Shown piece by piece: positions 45,439 through 55,389 of a stretch of DNA of 64,000 nucleotides. Source of the stretch: Roseococcus microcysteis (GTDB lineage Bacteria; Pseudomonadota; Alphaproteobacteria; Acetobacterales; Acetobacteraceae); assembly GCF_014764365.1 (NCBI RefSeq), contig NZ_CP061718.1, positions 2,992,501 to 3,056,500 of the forward strand, in the 5' to 3' direction. Both the position numbers and the translations under genes were made by a program. The notes under the pieces are model-generated. The model saw only the letters and a program-made list of their open reading frames with translations, made no database searches and was not told the DNA's origin. How positions within the stretch are numbered: position 1 is the first letter of the stretch; each line of letters opens with the position of its first letter.

Positions 45439-45825
45439 ATGCCCTTCAAGCCCGTCATCCCCGCCGGTTCCGGCAAGCCGCTCGCCCCCTATTCCCCCGG
45501 CGCCACCGCCGATGGCGTGGTCTATGTCTCGGGCACGCTGGCGCTCGACAAGAACAATGACGTCGTGGCGCCCGACGACGCCACGGCCCAGACGCGCCAT
45601 GTGCTGGAGACCATCAAGTCGGTGCTCGAGACGGCGGGCGGTTCCATGGCGGACGTCGCCTTCAACCACATCTTCCTGAGCGACTGGAAGCACTACGCGC
45701 CCATGAACGCCGTCTATGCGGAGTATTTCCCGGGCGACAAGCCCGCGCGCTACTGCATCCAATGCGGCCTGGTGAAGCCCGGCGCGGTCGTCGAGATCGC
45801 CTCCATCGCGCATATCGCCAAGTGA
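45439..45825 (+). CDS. rutC: RutC, RidA-family aminoacrylate deaminase
   Basis: A 128-residue RidA-fold protein directly after rutB. Landmarks are [37 protein letters not shown] and [19 protein letters not shown]; the Arg-x-Cys pair of active members is present. It acts on the aminoacrylate intermediate of pyrimidine breakdown. The stop overlaps the GTG start of rutD. Confidence 0.93.
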   Translation: MPFKPVIPAGSGKPLAPYSPGATADGVVYVSGTLALDKNNDVVAPDDATAQTRHVLETIKSVLETAGGSMADVAFNHIFLSDWKHYAPMNAVYAEYFPGDKPARYCIQCGLVKPGAVVEIASIAHIAK

Positions 45826-46589
45826 AGTATCGCCTCACCGGGCAGGCGGGCGGGGAGGTCGTGGTCCTCTCCGCCGGCCTCGGCGGCGCCGCCGCCTTCT
45901 GGGCGCCGCAGGTGCCCGCGCTGGAACAGTGCTATCGCGTGCTGCACTACGACCACCGCGGCACCGGCGCCAACCGCGAGGCGCTGCCCGAGAGCTACAG
46001 CATCGCCCACATGGCGCGCGACGTGGCCGAGATCATGGACGAGGCCGGCATCGCCCGCGCGCACATCCTGGGCCATGCGCTGGGCGGGCTGGTGGGGCTG
46101 GAAATGGCCCGCTGCGTGCCGGAGCGCGTGGGCAAGCTGGTGCTGGTCAATGCCTGGGCCAAGGCCGACCGCCACACGGCGCGCTGCTTCGACGTGCGGC
46201 TGGGCATCCTGGCCGCGCAGGGGCCGGCCGCCTATGTGGCCGCGCAGCCGCTCTTCCTGCACAGCGCGGCCTATGCCTCGGCGCATCACGAAAAAATCCT
46301 GGCCGAGATCGCCCATGGCACGGAAAGCTTCCAGGGCGAGGACACGCTGAAGAAGCGCATCGCGGCCCTGCGTGCCTTCGACGCCACGGCGGATTTGCCG
46401 CGCATCACCGCCCCCACCCTGGTGGCGGCCGCGAAGGATGATCTGCTGGTGCCCTGGACGGCCTCCGAAGCCCTGGCCGCCGGCCTGCCCAACGCGACCC
46501 TTTGGCTGACCGACCACGGCGCCCATGCCTGCACCGTGGAAGACCCCGATGCCTTCAACCCCGTGATGATGGAGTTCCTGGCGGGCTGA
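45822..46589 (+). CDS. rutD: RutD-like alpha/beta hydrolase
   Basis: A 255-residue alpha/beta hydrolase starting with GTG at 45822 ([22 protein letters not shown]), overlapping the rutC stop by four bases. The nucleophile elbow reads GHALGG: the usual Ser is replaced by Ala, as in E. coli RutD-type proteins where the serine is not always kept; [12 protein letters not shown] supplies the oxyanion region. The final His is in [12 protein letters not shown]. It is proposed to speed aminoacrylate or carbamate hydrolysis. Confidence 0.88.
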   Translation: MKYRLTGQAGGEVVVLSAGLGGAAAFWAPQVPALEQCYRVLHYDHRGTGANREALPESYSIAHMARDVAEIMDEAGIARAHILGHALGGLVGLEMARCVPERVGKLVLVNAWAKADRHTARCFDVRLGILAAQGPAAYVAAQPLFLHSAAYASAHHEKILAEIAHGTESFQGEDTLKKRIAALRAFDATADLPRITAPTLVAAAKDDLLVPWTASEALAAGLPNATLWLTDHGAHACTVEDPDAFNPVMMEFLAG

Positions 46590-46594
46590 CCGGC

Positions 46595-48298
46595 TCAGTC
46601 GCCCGCCGCCGTTCCGTCCCGGCGCGGATCGGCGGCCCCTTCCAGCGTGCCGTCGGGCAGCCGGCGCAGCACCTGCAACCCGGTGTTCATCACCACCACG
46701 CGCGGCGCATGGCCCAGCGCCTGTAGGGCCGGCGCCAGCTCCGCCGCCGGAGTGCCCTGTTCCAGCTCCACCGCCTGGTTCTGCGCGCCGAGGCGCGGGC
46801 GGGCCGTGGCGCGTTGCGCGTCGCCGCCGAAGACCAGCACCTCGATCACCGCGGCCGCCACCGCATCCGGAATGCGTGAACCGCCGCCCGCGCCGAGGAC
46901 GAGTTCCGGCCGTCCATCGGCGCCGAACACCAGGGTCGGCGCCATGGTGGTGACGGGCCGCCTGCCGGGCGCCATGCGGTTCTGCGCCGGCGCTTCCGCC
47001 GTGCCGGGATTGGCGGCGAAATTGGTCATGCCGTTGTTGAGCGTGACGCCCATGGCCAGCAGCTCGGCGCCGAAATTCAGGTTGTTGGTGGTGGTGAAGG
47101 CCACCGCATTGCCGGCGGCGTCCATGATGGAGAGATGCGTCGTCGCCGCCTCCGCCCAGGGGTCGCCGGGCGCGGGCAGGGCGCCGTGGCGTTCGGCCGG
47201 CGTGCCGGGTGCCACATTCTCCATCGCCCGCGCCGGACTGGCCAGGGCGGCGCGCGCGTCCAGGTAGTCGCGCGCCAGAAGGCCCGCCTGGGGCACCGCC
47301 ACCCTGTCCGGGTCACCCACCCAGCGGCGCCGGTCGGCGGCCGCCATGCGGCTGGCTTCGATGAAGATGTGCGCGGCGGCGGCGCTGTCCCGCTCCGCCC
47401 GCGCCATGCCCAGCCGCTCCGCCAGGGCCAGTGTCTGCAACACGGCGATGCCGCCGGAGGAAGGGGCCGAGGCCGTGCAGATGCGCCGCGCGAAGGCCTC
47501 GGCGCAAAGCGGCTCCCGCTCCATGGCGCGGTAGGAAGCCAGGTCCTCCAGGGTCATCCAGCCCGGCACGGCATGGGCCTGCACGGCCTCGACCACGACC
47601 CGGCCCAGCGTGCCGCCATGGAGCGTGGCGGGGCCTTCGCTGGCCAGCAGGCGCAGCGCCCGCGCCTGCTCCGGATTGCGGAAGGGCGCGCCGGCGGGCA
47701 GCGGCTGGCCCTCCGCGTCGAAATACAGGGCGCGGATGGCTGGCACGCGGGCCAGTTCCGCCGCCCGGTTGCGCAAGACCTGGTGCAGATAGGGCGGCAG
47801 CGGGAAGCCGTTCTCGGCCAGCGCGATGGCCGGGGCGAAGAGGTCGGCCCAGGGCAGGCGGCCATGCGCCGCATGGGCCATGGCCAGCGCCGCCACCGCG
47901 CCGGGCACCGCCACCGCGCGGCCGGAGCGTGCCGCGGTGGCCGGGCCGATGCCGCCCGCCACCAGCCGGTCCGCGCTGGCGGCGGGCGCGCTGGCGATGC
48001 CCTCGTAATAGCGCAGCCGGCCGGCCGCCTGGTCCCAGACCATGACGAAGGCGCCGCCGAGCAGCCCGCTGGCATGGGGCTCCACCACGGAGAGCGCCGC
48101 CTGCGCCGCGATGGCCGCATCCACCGCGGACCCGCCGGCGCGCAGCATCGTCAGCGCCGCCGCCGTGGCGTGCGGGCTGGCGGTGGCGGCCATCTGGCGT
48201 GTGGCGCGGGCGGGCTCCGCCGCGGCGGAAGCCGCCAAGGGAACCACTGCGGCGGGGGCCGCCAGCAGCAGGAGGGCGGCCAGGATCAGGCGGCGCAT
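46595..48298 (-). CDS. Gamma-glutamyltransferase-family protein
   Basis: Ntn-hydrolase precursor of 567 aa with a signal peptide ([20 protein letters not shown]). It autocleaves before the catalytic Thr in [20 protein letters not shown] into large and small subunits. [14 protein letters not shown] and the glycine-rich [14 protein letters not shown] are typical. It would act in the periplasm on glutathione or gamma-glutamyl amides. The start at 48298 is preferred over an upstream in-frame ATG at 48328 because it places the signal at the N-terminus. It converges with rutD. Confidence 0.92.
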   Translation of the reverse strand: MRRLILAALLLLAAPAAVVPLAASAAAEPARATRQMAATASPHATAAALTMLRAGGSAVDAAIAAQAALSVVEPHASGLLGGAFVMVWDQAAGRLRYYEGIASAPAASADRLVAGGIGPATAARSGRAVAVPGAVAALAMAHAAHGRLPWADLFAPAIALAENGFPLPPYLHQVLRNRAAELARVPAIRALYFDAEGQPLPAGAPFRNPEQARALRLLASEGPATLHGGTLGRVVVEAVQAHAVPGWMTLEDLASYRAMEREPLCAEAFARRICTASAPSSGGIAVLQTLALAERLGMARAERDSAAAAHIFIEASRMAAADRRRWVGDPDRVAVPQAGLLARDYLDARAALASPARAMENVAPGTPAERHGALPAPGDPWAEAATTHLSIMDAAGNAVAFTTTNNLNFGAELLAMGVTLNNGMTNFAANPGTAEAPAQNRMAPGRRPVTTMAPTLVFGADGRPELVLGAGGGSRIPDAVAAAVIEVLVFGGDAQRATARPRLGAQNQAVELEQGTPAAELAPALQALGHAPRVVVMNTGLQVLRRLPDGTLEGAADPRRDGTAAGD

Positions 48299-48351
48299 GG
48301 CGGTCGGTTCCCTTCGAGGAACCGCCACGATATCCCGATCGCGGAAGGACG

Positions 48352-48744
48352 CTACTCCTCGCCCTCCAGCCTCTCGATGTCCTCGTCCGAGAGGCCGAAA
48401 TGATGCGCGATCTCATGGATCAGCACGTTGCGGACCAGGGCGAAGAGATCCTCGCCCGTCTCGATCCATTCCAGCAGGATGGGTTCGCGGTAGAGGAAGA
48501 TGGTGTCCGGCTCGCGCGGGGTGTCCAGGCTCGATTTCTGCGTCAGCGGCACGCCGCGATACAGGCCCGTCAGCTCCCAGGGGCTGTCCAGTTCCATGTC
48601 GGAGATGGTCTCGTCATCGGCCACCTCCTCGACCACAATGGCGGTGCCGCGCACCATGTCGCGCAGCGGCTGGGGGATGGCCGCGAGCGCATCCTCCGCC
48701 ATTTCCAGGATGTCCTCGGTCGTCGGGGGCGTGGTGGGGCGCAT
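48352..48744 (-). CDS. Zincin-like metallopeptidase family protein (PF06262)
   Basis: An acidic protein of 130 aa with an HExxH zinc motif ([21 protein letters not shown]) near the C-terminus; the third ligand is likely downstream in the same helix region. It belongs to the minimal metalloprotease family found widely in Actinobacteria and Alphaproteobacteria. The physiological substrate is not known. The start ATG 48744 is 28 bp from the divergent pterin dehydratase gene. Confidence 0.88.
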   Translation of the reverse strand: MRPTTPPTTEDILEMAEDALAAIPQPLRDMVRGTAIVVEEVADDETISDMELDSPWELTGLYRGVPLTQKSSLDTPREPDTIFLYREPILLEWIETGEDLFALVRNVLIHEIAHHFGLSDEDIERLEGEE

Positions 48745-48772
48745 GCGCCCGCTTTGGCACAGGAAGGGATGC

Positions 48773-49060
48773 ATGGTCGAGAAGCTCGATGCCGCGGCGC
48801 GTGCCGCGCTGGCCACCGAACTGCCCGAATGGCGCCTGGTGGAGGGGCGCGACGCCATCACCCGCGCCTTCCGCTTCCAGGATTTCAGCGCGGCCTGGGG
48901 CTTCATGTCGCGCGTGGCCCTGCTGGCCGAGGCGCAGGACCACCACCCCGAATGGTCCAATGTCTACAACCGCGTCGAGATCACGCTCACCACCCATGAC
49001 GCAAGCGGGCTGTCCGCGCGCGATGTGAAGCTGGCGCGGAGCATTGACGCGCTGTGCTGA
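48773..49060 (+). CDS. 4a-hydroxytetrahydrobiopterin dehydratase (pterin carbinolamine dehydratase)
   Basis: A 95-residue protein with the family motif [19 protein letters not shown], including the two active-site histidines. It regenerates pterin cofactor after aromatic amino acid hydroxylation or acts in molybdopterin metabolism. AGGAAGGG lies just before the ATG at 48773. It overlaps the MmcB-family gene by seven bases. Confidence 0.93.
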   Translation: MVEKLDAAARAALATELPEWRLVEGRDAITRAFRFQDFSAAWGFMSRVALLAEAQDHHPEWSNVYNRVEITLTTHDASGLSARDVKLARSIDALC

Positions 49061-49524
49061 CGCTGGACGCCCCCCAGCGCACGCTCCGCGTCACCCGCGC
49101 CGCCACCCGCTTCTGCCTGGCGCAAGGCTGGGCGCCGGTGACGGAGGTGCCGCTGCCCGATGGCCGCCGCGCCGATGTACTGGCGCTGCGCCCCGATGGC
49201 GGCATCGTCATCCTGGAGGTGAAGTCCTGCGCGCGGGACTACCTGACGGATGCGAAATGGCAGGATTACTGCGCCTGGGCCGACGCCTTCCTCTTCGCCG
49301 TGGACGCCGACTTCCCGCGGGAGCTGATCCCGCCCGAGGTCGGCCTGCTGCTCACCGATGACCGCGAGGCCGCGCTGCTGCGTGACGGCGCCTGCGCGCC
49401 ACTGCCGGCCGCGCGCCGCAAGGCCCTGACGCTGCGCGTGGCGCGGCTGGCGGCGCAGCGCCTGGCCTTCCAGCTGGACCCGGCCGGCGCGATCGAGATG
49501 CGGGCGGCCTTGCGGCTTGATTAG
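49054..49524 (+). CDS. MmcB-family DNA repair protein
   Basis: A 156-residue protein starting with GTG at 49054. The segment [29 protein letters not shown] has the D-x(n)-ExK pattern of PD-(D/E)xK nucleases, followed by [21 protein letters not shown], both diagnostic of MmcB (formerly DUF1052). In Caulobacter MmcB belongs to the damage-inducible repair set. Overlap with the pterin dehydratase gene indicates co-transcription. Confidence 0.88.
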   Translation: MLTLDAPQRTLRVTRAATRFCLAQGWAPVTEVPLPDGRRADVLALRPDGGIVILEVKSCARDYLTDAKWQDYCAWADAFLFAVDADFPRELIPPEVGLLLTDDREAALLRDGACAPLPAARRKALTLRVARLAAQRLAFQLDPAGAIEMRAALRLD

Positions 49525-50492
49525 TTGCTCATCGGCGTGGCGCGCAGCAGGGGCAGCCAGGTCTCGCGTTCGCGGGCGTAGAAGGCGTCCACCTGCTCGG
49601 GGCTGGGCGGGCCGTCGGGCAACTCGCTGCCCATCTCGGCCAGGCGCTGGCGCAGGCCGGGGCGGGCGAGCGCGGTGTTGAAGCCCTCGGCCAGCGCCGC
49701 CAGGCGCGGCGCGGGCAAGGCGGCCGGCCCCGCGATGCTGTTCCAGGTGCTGCCGGTGAAACCGTCCATCCCGGCCTCGATCATCGTGGGCAAGTCGGGC
49801 GCGGCGGGCAGCCGCGTCTCGGCCGCGACACCCAGGATGCGGATGCGCCCGGCACGGTGATGCGGCAGGGCGGTCAGCGCCGCGTCGAACATGAAGGTGA
49901 GCCGCCCGGCGATCAGGTCGGTCAGAGCCTGGGCGCTGGAGGGGTAGGGCGCATGCACCAGGTCGCCCCGCGCCAGCCCCGCCTGTTCGACGAAGCGCGC
50001 GCCCACGATGTGCGTGGTGGTGCCGATGGGGCCGGAGCCATATTGCACGGGGCCCCCCTGGCGCAGCCGTCCCAGCAATTCGGGCAGGTTCCGGGCCGGG
50101 TCGGTGCCCGAGACGCACAGCACCATGGGCACGCGGTTCACCATGGCGATGCCGCGGATGGCCGTGGCGACGTCCACCGGCGGGTTCGGGAACAGCGCCA
50201 GGTTCATCACCAGTTGCGAGGCGGTCCCGAAGAGCAGCGTCTCGCCATCGGGCGCGGCGTTGGCCACCGCCTCCACGGCGCGCATGCCCGAGGCGGCGGG
50301 CATGTTCTCCACCAGGATGCGCCGTTCCAGCACGCCCTCGGCCTCGGCGGCGAGCAGGCGGGCGACGACATCCGCATTGGCCCCCGCCGCCGAGGCGACG
50401 ATGAGGCGCATGGGGCGGCCCTGCGCCAGCGCGGGCGCGGCCAGGGGGAGAAGGAGGGCGGCGCCCAGGGCCGCGCGGCGGGGGATGACCAT
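49521..50492 (-). CDS. Tripartite tricarboxylate transporter (Bug)-family solute-binding protein
   Basis: A 323-residue periplasmic binding protein with a signal (MVIPRRAALGAALLLPLAAP, ending ALAQ). The mature part opens MRLIVASAAGANADVVARLL and contains ILVENMPAASGMRAVEAVANA, as in Bug proteins. It is the third orphan of this family in the window. It converges by four bases with the MmcB gene and diverges from a methyltransferase gene across an AT-rich spacer with promoter-like sequence. Confidence 0.88.
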   Translation of the reverse strand: MVIPRRAALGAALLLPLAAPALAQGRPMRLIVASAAGANADVVARLLAAEAEGVLERRILVENMPAASGMRAVEAVANAAPDGETLLFGTASQLVMNLALFPNPPVDVATAIRGIAMVNRVPMVLCVSGTDPARNLPELLGRLRQGGPVQYGSGPIGTTTHIVGARFVEQAGLARGDLVHAPYPSSAQALTDLIAGRLTFMFDAALTALPHHRAGRIRILGVAAETRLPAAPDLPTMIEAGMDGFTGSTWNSIAGPAALPAPRLAALAEGFNTALARPGLRQRLAEMGSELPDGPPSPEQVDAFYARERETWLPLLRATPMSN

Positions 50493-50501
50493 TTCTTCAT
50501 T

Positions 50502-50545
50502 ATGATATTGCGAGGCATTATCATCAAGGGCCGCTTTGCGCGCAA
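50502..50545 (-). promoter_or_regulatory. Promoter and operator-like palindrome before the third Bug-type gene
   Basis: On the minus strand TTGCGC (50545-50540) and GATAAT (50522-50517) are spaced 17 bp, and the start codon is 25 bases further. The palindrome ATGATA-N11-TATCAT (50502-50507, 50519-50524) overlaps the -10 region, where a repressor could act. The stretch is clearly more AT-rich than its surroundings. Confidence 0.45.
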
Positions 50546-50568
50546 CCGCAAGTTCGGTATCAGCGCGC

Positions 50569-51492
50569 ATGGCCTCCCTCGCGCGCCTCGCCGCCGGTTT
50601 CGTCCCCTTCACCCCCTATGCCTATCAGGGCCGCGCCGAGGCGTGCTGCCTGTGCGGCGCCCGGGACACCCTGCCCCTTTCGGCGCATGACCGGCGGCTG
50701 AAGCGCCTCACCACCGTCATCTGCGCGGGCTGCGGGCTGCTTCGCACCGACCCCATGCCCACCGAGGCCGAGCTGGCCGACTATTACCGCCACCATTACC
50801 GCGCCGACTACCAGTTGGTGGGCACGAAGCCACCGCGCCGCCACCTGGCCCGCACCCGGGCCGAGGCCGCCCGCCGCGTGGCCTTGCTGGGCCTGCCGGC
50901 GGGGGCGCATGTGCTGGACTATGGCTCGGGCTCGGGCGAGTTCCTGGAGGCGGGCGCGCGCGCCGGCTGGCGCATGGAAGGCGTGGAGCCCGGCGAGGCC
51001 TATTCCACCCATGCCCGCGGCCAGGGCGCCGTGGTCCATCCCCGCCTGCCGCCCGAGGCCGGCCCCTTCGACGCCATCACCGCGCACCATGTCTTCGAGC
51101 ATCTGCGCGACCCGCTGGCGGTGCTGCGCGAACTGGTCGCGGCGTTGAAGCCGGAGGGGGTGGTCTATCTCTCGGTACCTGACATGGGCCCCAACCGCCG
51201 CCCCGCCTTCGACCGGCTGCACTTCGCCCATGTCCATGGCTTCGTGCCCGAAACGCTGGACCTGCTGGCCGCCCAGGCCGGCCTGGTGCCCGACCCTCGC
51301 TTCCCGCGCGAGCGGACCACTTGCGTCTATGCCCGTGGCGAGGCGGTGGTGGCGCCAGACCCTGGCCTCGCCGCCCGCATCCGGGCGGGGTTCAACATGA
51401 CCACGCCATTGCGCCATGTCGCCAGCTTCGGCTGGCTGGCGCCCACGCTGCGCCGCCTCTCGCGCGACGTGCGGGACAGTTTTCGGCGGTAG
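50569..51492 (+). CDS. Class I SAM-dependent methyltransferase with N-terminal zinc-ribbon
   Basis: A 307-residue protein. Four cysteines (ACCLCGAR near residue 30 and ICAGCGLLRTDPMP near 57) form a putative zinc-binding domain like that of sugar C-methyltransferases. The SAM site is VLDYGSGSGEFLEAG, then FDAITAHHVFEHLRDP and the LSVPDMGPN loop, a type 11/23 methyltransferase pattern. The substrate is unknown; sugars or lipid-linked molecules are possible. The start ATG 50569 is chosen over an upstream TTG. Confidence 0.85.
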   Translation: MASLARLAAGFVPFTPYAYQGRAEACCLCGARDTLPLSAHDRRLKRLTTVICAGCGLLRTDPMPTEAELADYYRHHYRADYQLVGTKPPRRHLARTRAEAARRVALLGLPAGAHVLDYGSGSGEFLEAGARAGWRMEGVEPGEAYSTHARGQGAVVHPRLPPEAGPFDAITAHHVFEHLRDPLAVLRELVAALKPEGVVYLSVPDMGPNRRPAFDRLHFAHVHGFVPETLDLLAAQAGLVPDPRFPRERTTCVYARGEAVVAPDPGLAARIRAGFNMTTPLRHVASFGWLAPTLRRLSRDVRDSFRR

Positions 51493-51541
51493 AGCGCGAT
51501 TCGCGAAGGCGGCAGCGCCGGAGCGGTGAATCGCCCTCTCA
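51490..51541. repeat. Stop-anchored palindromic element
   Basis: Begins at the TAG stop of the methyltransferase gene (TAGAGCGCGATTCGCG) and ends GGAGCGGTGAATCGCCCTCTC. The GATTC/GAATC arms and the inner GGCG-GCA-CGCC-like stem match the architecture of the elements at 36471 and 42253; AGCGCCGGAGCGGTGAATC is nearly identical to part of the 36-kb copies. Confidence 0.75.
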
Positions 51542-51604
51542 GCCCCGGGCTTGCCCAGCCGCGCGCGACGGGTCCACCCTTCGGCCACCGCAAGGGAGAA
51601 GACG

Positions 51605-51916
51605 ATGCGCCGGGCATTCCTGATCTGCGCCCTCACCGCCATGGCCATGCCCGCGCTGGCCCAGCCGACGCCCCTGGCCGAGGAGGGCGCCCGCCTGGCC
51701 CAGCAATGGTGCGCCAATTGCCACGCCATCGCGCCCGGGCAGCAGCCGCCCATGGGCGATGCCGCGCCCAGCCTGCCCGCCGTGGCACGCCGCGGCGCCA
51801 CCGACGCCGCCCTGCGCGCCTTCCTCAGCCAGCCCCACGCCAACATGCCCGACCACAACCTGACCCGCGCCGAGCTGGACGCGCTGGTGGCCTATATCGC
51901 CTCGCTGCGGCCATGA
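51605..51916 (+). CDS. Small monohaem cytochrome c
   Basis: A 103-residue periplasmic protein with a signal (RRAFLICALTAMAMPALAQ) and one CxxCH site (WCANCHAIAPGQ). The probable axial Met is in PHANMPDHNLTRAELD, as in class I cytochromes of about 100 residues. It overlaps the GST-like gene as ATGA. The electron partner cannot be inferred. Confidence 0.88.
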   Translation: MRRAFLICALTAMAMPALAQPTPLAEEGARLAQQWCANCHAIAPGQQPPMGDAAPSLPAVARRGATDAALRAFLSQPHANMPDHNLTRAELDALVAYIASLRP

Positions 51917-52476
51917 CCCTCTTCTTCCACCCGGGCAGCCCCTATGCCCGCATCATCCGCATGCTGTGGCGCGAGCGCGGGCCGGCGCTGACCGAACAGG
52001 AAGTGACGCTGCGCGACCCCGCCTCCGCCCTGTTGCCGCACAACCCGGTGGGCCGCGTGCCCTCGCTGCTGCTGGCCGATGGCACGCTGCTGTCGGAAAC
52101 CCTGCTGATCCTCGCGCACCAGGGCTGGCTGCCGCGCGACAATGCCGGCATGGCCCGCCTCGGCCGCATCATGGGCATGCTGGACGGCATCGCGGTGTGG
52201 AACCGCGAACTCCGCCGCGTCCCGACCGAACGCGCCCCCGGCGTCATCGCGCTGGAAGCCACCCGCGCCGACCGCATCCTGGCCAGCCTCGACCCCGCCC
52301 AGCATGATCCAGGCAGCCCCGAGGGCATCGCCCTCGCCGCCACCTTGGGCTATGGCGAACGCCGTCACACCGTCTGGAACTGGCGCGCGGCGAACCCATC
52401 GCTGGCGCCCTGGTTCGAGGCGGCGGCACGACGCCCCGCCTTCCAGGCCACTCTACCACCCGTCTCAGGAATTTGA
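51913..52476 (+). CDS. Glutathione S-transferase-family protein
   Basis: A 187-residue protein with the thioredoxin-fold start MTLFFHPGSPYARIIRMLWR and the cis-proline segment NPVGRVPSLLLADGTLLSET, followed by an all-helical C-terminal domain. The SPYA-type motif puts the catalytic Ser near residue 10. Coupled to the cytochrome gene upstream by a four-base overlap. The substrate is unknown. Confidence 0.87.
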   Translation: MTLFFHPGSPYARIIRMLWRERGPALTEQEVTLRDPASALLPHNPVGRVPSLLLADGTLLSETLLILAHQGWLPRDNAGMARLGRIMGMLDGIAVWNRELRRVPTERAPGVIALEATRADRILASLDPAQHDPGSPEGIALAATLGYGERRHTVWNWRAANPSLAPWFEAAARRPAFQATLPPVSGI

Positions 52477-52479
52477 CCG

Positions 52480-53898
52480 ATGCAGAACAGCGAACCCGTC
52501 TGGCGCCATGTGGATGAGAAGGCGGGCCCCGCCATCGAGCTGTCGGACCGCGTCTGGGGCATGCCCGAGCTGGCCTACAACGAGCACCGCTCCGCCGCCG
52601 AACACACCGCCTATCTGAAGGCCGAAGGCTTCCGCGTGACGGAGCAGCTCGCCGGCATCCCCACCGCCATGATGGGCGAGGCCGGCGAGGAAGGCCCCGT
52701 CATCGCCATCCTGGGCGAGTTCGACGCGCTGCCGGGCCTGTCCAACGAGGCCGGCATCGCCGAGCACAAGCCCGTCCCCGGCGACGGCAACGGCCATGCC
52801 TGCGGCCACAATTTGCTCGGCGCGGCCAGCCTGCTCGCCGCCACCGCCGTGAAGGACTACCTCGCCGCCAACGGCATCAAGGGCCGCGTGCGCTACTATG
52901 GCTGCCCGGCCGAGGAAGGCGGCGCCGCCAAGGGCTTCATGGCCCGCGCCGGCCTGTTCGACGATGTGGACATCGCCATCTCCTGGCACCCTTCGGCCTT
53001 CGCCGGGGTGAATGAGCCCATCTCGCTCGCCAACACGCGCATTGACTTCACCTTCCACGGCCGCGCCAGCCACGCCGCCGCCGCGCCGCATCTCGGCCGT
53101 TCCGCCCTCGATGCCGTGGAGCTGATGAGCGTGGGCGTGAACTACCTGCGTGAGCACATCCCCTCCGAAAGCCGCATCCACTACGCCTATCTCGACGCCG
53201 GCGGCGTGGCGCCCAACGTGGTGCAGGCCAAGGCGAAGGTGCGCTACCTGATCCGCGCCGCCGATGTGCAGAGCCTGAACCGCCTGGTGACGCGCGTCCG
53301 CAAGATCGCGGACGGGGCCGCGTTGATGACCGAGACGCGGGTGGAGACGCAGGTGATCTCCGCCGTGTCCAACCTGCTCGGCAACACGCCGCTGGAGCGG
53401 CTGATGCAGGACAGCCTGGACCGCCTCGGCCCGCCCCCCTTCGACGCCGAGGACATGAAGCGCGCCGCGGAATTCCAGGCGACGCTGAGCGAGGAGGACA
53501 TCGAGAGCGCCTATCGCAAGGTGGGCATGCCGCGCACCGATTCGCCGCTGGCCGACCGCATCGTGCCGCTCGACAGCCCGCGCGCGCCCATGGTGGGCAG
53601 CACGGATGTGGGCGATGTGTCCTGGAAGGTGCCGACCGTGCAGGCGCGCGGCGCGACCCACGCCATCGGCACCGCGCTGCATTCCTGGCAGGCGACGGCG
53701 CAGGGCAAGCTGCCCCACGCCCACAAGGGCATGGTGCATGTGGCCAAGGTGATGGCCGGCACGGCGGTGGACGCGCTGAAGCGCCCCGAGATCATCGCCG
53801 CCGCCAAGGCCGAGCACCACGCCAAGACGGGCGGCGTCTATCACTGCCCGCTGCCCGAGGATGCGGTGCCGCCCATCGGCATGTCGCTGACGGTCTGA
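52480..53898 (+). CDS. M20D-family amidohydrolase (aminobenzoyl-glutamate utilisation AbgB-like)
   Basis: A 472-residue protein, close to E. coli AbgB in length. Metal ligands lie in ILGEFDALPGLSNEAG, GHACGHNLLGAASLLA and CPAEEGGAAK; the final His is in GKLPHAHKGMVH. Dimerisation domain residues ISLANTRIDFTFHGRASHAA are typical. AbgB hydrolyses p-aminobenzoyl-glutamate with AbgA, which is not present here, so the substrate may differ. It follows the GST-like gene by 3 bp. Confidence 0.9.
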   Translation: MQNSEPVWRHVDEKAGPAIELSDRVWGMPELAYNEHRSAAEHTAYLKAEGFRVTEQLAGIPTAMMGEAGEEGPVIAILGEFDALPGLSNEAGIAEHKPVPGDGNGHACGHNLLGAASLLAATAVKDYLAANGIKGRVRYYGCPAEEGGAAKGFMARAGLFDDVDIAISWHPSAFAGVNEPISLANTRIDFTFHGRASHAAAAPHLGRSALDAVELMSVGVNYLREHIPSESRIHYAYLDAGGVAPNVVQAKAKVRYLIRAADVQSLNRLVTRVRKIADGAALMTETRVETQVISAVSNLLGNTPLERLMQDSLDRLGPPPFDAEDMKRAAEFQATLSEEDIESAYRKVGMPRTDSPLADRIVPLDSPRAPMVGSTDVGDVSWKVPTVQARGATHAIGTALHSWQATAQGKLPHAHKGMVHVAKVMAGTAVDALKRPEIIAAAKAEHHAKTGGVYHCPLPEDAVPPIGMSLTV

Positions 53899-54789
<891 letters not shown>

Positions 54790-54800
<11 letters not shown>

Positions 54801-55389
54801 CTTGATAAATGGCGACACATATTTCTTCGACCAAATCAATCGAGCGAGTCACGTCTTCCTCTGAAATAGTCCAGCGACTCGCGCCAAATGTAGGGTCAAT
54901 ATCAGCCTCATGAGCAATTTTATTTCTTCTGTCGACAAGCAATTCAAGAGACATTTTTACATCTTTAGGGGATTTGCCGAGATAGACACCAACACTATTC
55001 CAGAGTTCAATTGAACTGAACTTGCGAACCGCGTCTGCAATTTTATCAGGCCGCTGGAACGACAAGAAAGAATGAGATTGTTGAACTTCTATACTAAATG
55101 AAGATCTAATTTCTTCGTCTGTTTTATTTCTAACCGACAAAATAGGCATCCCAAACTTTGAATAACCACTTGTATTTGGACGATTTCCATCAAATATCTC
55201 CAACATTCCTTCCAACACTATTCGATGAATAAAAAAATCTAGGGCAGATACTGCTAATACAATCTCACTTCGTAAAAAATCCGAAAGATCAAGCGCAGAT
55301 GTTGTCGATGATCTAATACTCAGATAAACTCCATGCATCGCGCGCAGGCGAGACATTGTTTCCTTGAATGCAGCCAGAGCGTCCGACAT
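54790..55389 (-). CDS. HEPN-domain protein (RiboL-PSP-HEPN-like), candidate RNase/toxin component
   Basis: A 199-residue, mostly helical protein. The HEPN motif R-x4-H reads RNKIAH at residues 155-160 (in LLVDRRNKIAHEADID). The N-terminal helix FLRSEIVLAVSALDFFIHRIVLE resembles the RiboL-PSP-HEPN group. HEPN proteins with this motif are usually metal-independent RNases in toxin-antitoxin or phage-defence modules. The start shares one base with the ParA-like stop (TAATG), so the two are translationally coupled. Its last bases overlap the altered 3' end of panC on the other strand by 11 bp. The fold and motif are well supported; activity is inferred. Confidence 0.8.
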
